NCBI GenBank assembly: GCA_023251625.1
Contig: JAHEYK010000013.1
Location: forward strand, 1-33,282
Source of the DNA: Bacteroidota bacterium
Lineage (GTDB): Bacteria > Bacteroidota > Bacteroidia > Palsa-948
DNA: 33,282 nt
Direction: 5' to 3'
How positions within the stretch are numbered: the stretch's first letter is position 1; the number at the start of each line of letters is the position of its first letter. The notes below the pieces were generated by a model. That model was not told the origin of the DNA and ran no database searches. It worked only from the letters and a program-made list of their open reading frames with translations. Below, one piece after another: positions 30,766 through 33,282 of this stretch. The position numbers and the translations under genes are program-made.

Positions 30766-32668
30766 AATCAAAAAACATCCACCTGAACCCGAAATTAAAG
30801 GTCATATCCGGCCCGGGCATATGGGGGGCGAGGTAGTAGTTTGATCCTGAGAATCCGGCATTCGCATGATCGAACTTGATGAGGAACACCGCATGCCTCA
30901 CTTTCATGTTGAAGAAAAAATCTATAAACGGATAATTGCCTATCATTTTTTTGTCCTGAAGATAATATTGTCCAAGTGCAGGCATGTATGCATCACCGTA
31001 GTAAGAAGTACAATAGGCAATGTCAATGCCTAATTGTATGTCAGTTACTTTTCTGAACCACCTTCCCTGATAATAAAGAGAATGGTTCGTTACAAATTGC
31101 GGAAGGTGGATCACATCGGACTTTGTATTTTGCCACACAACCTTCGTGTTGAAATGAAAATGTCCCAGCCTGAAATTTTTCTGAATAAATGCAGAGTAAA
31201 TATTGATCGTGCTGTCGAACTGCCTTGGAGTAAATGTGCTGTCAAAATAAACATAGCCGTTTACCTGATCCATCTCTGCACCGAAAGAGAATTTATGCAT
31301 TGGGTCGAAGTAATATAATTTACCCCTCAGATCCGAAATTTTATCGAATGTATTCCTCCACCAAAAATGATTGGAAGTATAATTCGAATAAATAAATGGC
31401 ACACACCGATAGTCGTTTAATAATTCAAAAAATATTTTTTTATCATTTTTAAGAGAAGCAATAAGGCCAAGGTTCATGGAGTAATCCCCTTTGTTGCTTC
31501 CACTTGTAATGTAGTTGTAGTTCACATTCCAATAAAACCCGGTTGCATGATAGCTGTCCATTCTTTTTCTCAATTCAAAATGAATGATCTCATCCTTCAT
31601 CAGGCTGTCTGTTGCCAGGAAAGAATCTCGTTTGGTCTGGGCGATACGCATCGCTTTTTGCGAGAAAGAAATTTCGGCAGTTATTTTTTGCAGAAAAGTA
31701 CTTTTCCAGGATACAGCATGCTCAAACGTAGAAAGGTGTGTGGAGTCGAGTGTTTTCTTTTTGCTGAAAAAAGTATTTTCATAATAGTTGGTGTCCGGGG
31801 TGGTTTCGGTGTATGCAAACATATCCTCCACCGCATAAAAAGAGTAAGAAAGAGAGTGGGTTGGATGTATAAAAGAAGAAACAACAGAATCCCCTTTCAT
31901 AATATTTTCTTTTCCGCCAGAGGACGGATCTTCGCCGTGGCGGGATTTTCCGAAGTGCAATGATTGTTTAACATAAACCCCGCGATGCAGTCTTTTTGAT
32001 CTTGTATTTAATAAGTTCACCGGCAAAAGCATTTTATCTGCAAAAAGATTATTCTCAAAACTCGAATCGTTCCGAATCCCGCCATTCTCATCTGCTTTGA
32101 CAGAGCAGGCAAAACCATTTGCCAAAAGAGAGTATCGTTTATTCTTTGATAGGTAGTTGGTCGATGCTGAAATATTGTTGTCTGTACATACCTGGCCATG
32201 ATAAAATCCTTCGCTCCGTATCCGCATCATGTTCAGAGCTATGTTCCATTGTTGGGTAATATTTTGTGTGTGAAATAATTTTACCTGCTGCTCTTTTTTT
32301 CCTCCAAACATCGGGAACACCTCTGTGAAAGGAGTTCGTGTGTGATAATATCGCATCTCTTCTTTATTATAACCGAACAGATCAAGAGGGTCAAAACCGG
32401 TTCTGAACCCGATCTCCGGGTCAGATTGAAAAATTAATTTTCTATTTGCTAATCCCAGTTGAAAAGGAAAATTGTTCGGAAAATATCTTTGTACACCGTC
32501 CATCGAAGTGTCAACAGGTGTATGCAAAGACCCGTTAGGTGAAAAATCCTTTTCCAGGCAATATTCTGCAAACGGATATTTTATTTTTGATTTGGACGAA
32601 TCCACTACTTGTGCCTCCAGGGCGCAGCAGCAAAAGCAGAGCATTGATATGGACAGATACTTCTTCAA
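30764..32668 (-). CDS. Putative outer-membrane porin (Porin_10-like family)
   Basis: Predicted beta-barrel outer-membrane protein. I start at TTG 32668 (634 aa), which gives a compact signal peptide, (M)KKYLSISMLCFCCCALEAQ; the ORF-track ATG at 32722 would put 18 extra residues, encoded by promoter DNA, in front. After the signal come conserved family-like stretches (FPFQLGLANRKLIFQSDPEIGFRTGFDPLDLFGY, RYYHTRTPFTEVFPMFGGKKEQQVKLFHTQNI) and then many alternating aromatic strands, ending in MTFNFGFRWMFFD with the terminal aromatic residue typical of barrel insertion. This matches my recollection of the Bacteroidota 'putative porin' family; substrate unknown. Monocistronic, convergent with the upstream 423-aa gene and divergent from the rRNA operon. 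Confidence 0.8.
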   Translation of the reverse strand: MKKYLSISMLCFCCCALEAQVVDSSKSKIKYPFAEYCLEKDFSPNGSLHTPVDTSMDGVQRYFPNNFPFQLGLANRKLIFQSDPEIGFRTGFDPLDLFGYNKEEMRYYHTRTPFTEVFPMFGGKKEQQVKLFHTQNITQQWNIALNMMRIRSEGFYHGQVCTDNNISASTNYLSKNKRYSLLANGFACSVKADENGGIRNDSSFENNLFADKMLLPVNLLNTRSKRLHRGVYVKQSLHFGKSRHGEDPSSGGKENIMKGDSVVSSFIHPTHSLSYSFYAVEDMFAYTETTPDTNYYENTFFSKKKTLDSTHLSTFEHAVSWKSTFLQKITAEISFSQKAMRIAQTKRDSFLATDSLMKDEIIHFELRKRMDSYHATGFYWNVNYNYITSGSNKGDYSMNLGLIASLKNDKKIFFELLNDYRCVPFIYSNYTSNHFWWRNTFDKISDLRGKLYYFDPMHKFSFGAEMDQVNGYVYFDSTFTPRQFDSTINIYSAFIQKNFRLGHFHFNTKVVWQNTKSDVIHLPQFVTNHSLYYQGRWFRKVTDIQLGIDIAYCTSYYGDAYMPALGQYYLQDKKMIGNYPFIDFFFNMKVRHAVFLIKFDHANAGFSGSNYYLAPHMPGPDMTFNFGFRWMFFD

Positions 32669-32675
32669 TTTCAGG

Positions 32676-32683
32676 CAAATATA
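32676..32683 (-). promoter_or_regulatory. -7 promoter element of the porin gene (TATATTTG)
   Basis: Minus-strand TATATTTGCC, a perfect -7 match ending 7 nt before the TTG start at 32668. It lies inside the ORF-track version of the coding sequence. Confidence 0.6.
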
Positions 32684-32837
32684 GCATAGAAATAATAATT
32701 GATTTAAATACTTGTATTTCAATTACTTATATAGTTAACCCTGATATGGTTTTAGGATTGGGGCAAACTATTGGCAGTGCATACAGATCCGTTTGGATTT
32801 ACCCCAAACAATCCTTTAAAAATAAATGAAAATAAAT

Positions 32838-32866
32838 TTTGTCGTATCGAAAACTTATTACCTTTG
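32838..32866 (+). promoter_or_regulatory. rRNA operon promoter (TTTG-N17-TACCTTTG)
   Basis: -33 TTTG at 32838-32841 and -7 TACCTTTG at 32859-32866, followed by CG, as in known Bacteroidota rRNA promoters. The DNA just upstream (32815-32837) is A/T-rich, which would fit an UP-like element. The 16S gene starts about 327 nt downstream. Confidence 0.8.
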
Positions 32867-33192
32867 CGTCCCTTTTGAAGGGTAGTTCTTATTAAAATAT
32901 TGATTATAGAATCCGGTTTTCACAGGGAAAATCTTGAAAGCCGGACTAAAAAATATTGTGTCTGCGAGGCATATTTTGCAGGCACGTTCGTTCTTTGAAA
33001 ATATTGAAGGCTAAATTGAAGCAGCAAACGGCCCTTAAAGTCATGAACTTTTAGTTCAAGTCAATTAAGTGGAAGAAACAAATCTCAATTTTTTATATAG
33101 CAGCCCTCTCTTAGTCCTAGGGTTGTCTTAGCAATAAGGCAGCCTCTCTGTGAAAGCAGAGATTAGGAGATGAGGCACTAAAGATTAAACTT
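32867..33192 (+). ncRNA. rRNA operon leader (precursor) region
   Basis: About 326 nt of transcribed leader before mature 16S. It contains a stem from ATCCGGTTTT and AAAGCCGGACT (near 32910-32946), the boxA-like motif, and GA-rich sequence just before 16S that would pair with the far side during RNase III processing. No tRNA or ORF lies in it. Confidence 0.6.
32990..33000 (+). promoter_or_regulatory. boxA-like antitermination site in the rRNA leader
   Basis: GTTCTTTGAAA resembles boxA (consensus TGCTCTTTAACA) and sits in the rRNA leader where Nus-factor antitermination signals occur. Confidence 0.5.

Positions 33193-33282
<90 letters not shown>

Overview
The window is a 33.3 kb piece of a Bacteroidota chromosome. 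Four things point there. Seven encoded proteins carry type IX secretion (T9SS) C-terminal sorting domains: three gliding-motility-type (CHU_C, type B) and four type A. The repeated promoter motif TAnnTTTG, often with an upstream TTG/TTTG, is the Bacteroidota -33/-7 promoter. Shine-Dalgarno sequences are not obvious. A 16S rRNA gene begins at the right edge. I cannot place it below phylum. No prophage, IS element, CRISPR array or tRNA is visible.

Layout. 0-2.8 kb (minus): gatB followed 4 nt later by a thioredoxin-fold lipoprotein. 2.8-3.1 kb: divergent promoter region holding a long imperfect palindrome. 3.1-17.2 kb (plus): secreted M1 peptidase, SprB-repeat T9SS protein, glycine-rich fibre-like protein, lpxH, kelch/CHU_C protein, PKD/CHU_C protein and a secreted alpha/beta hydrolase. 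17.2-21.1 kb: gap (minus), divergent pdhA and pdhC, and a small membrane protein. 21.1-24.3 kb: secreted LRR protein (minus), dnaB, and a gene-poor gap. 24.3-29.4 kb: two paralogous six-blade kelch T9SS proteins flanking a T9SS protein with a lysyl-oxidase-like domain; both kelch genes end in strong intrinsic terminators or lie just before one. 29.4-32.7 kb: a conserved Bacteroidota protein usually called asparagine synthetase B, convergent with a putative outer-membrane porin. 32.7 kb to the end: rRNA promoter, boxA-containing leader and the first 90 nt of 16S rRNA.

How it works together. Housekeeping genes (tRNA-dependent amidation, lipid A synthesis, glycolysis, pyruvate dehydrogenase, replication, rRNA) are interleaved with a large set of envelope and secreted proteins, most of them T9SS cargo with adhesion-type domains. 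There is no single large operon; promoters recur every one or two genes.

Most notable: (1) a T9SS-exported lysyl oxidase homologue retaining the copper His motif and the apparent Lys/Tyr pair of the LTQ cofactor; (2) a family of G/C-rich palindromic repeats inserted in frame in four housekeeping or peptidase genes and also filling two convergent intergenic gaps; (3) heptamer-period DNA repeats that encode signal peptides of three unrelated exported proteins; (4) -7 promoter elements lying only 3-7 nt before the start codons of gatB, gap, lpxH and the porin, implying leaderless or near-leaderless mRNAs and correcting several ORF starts.
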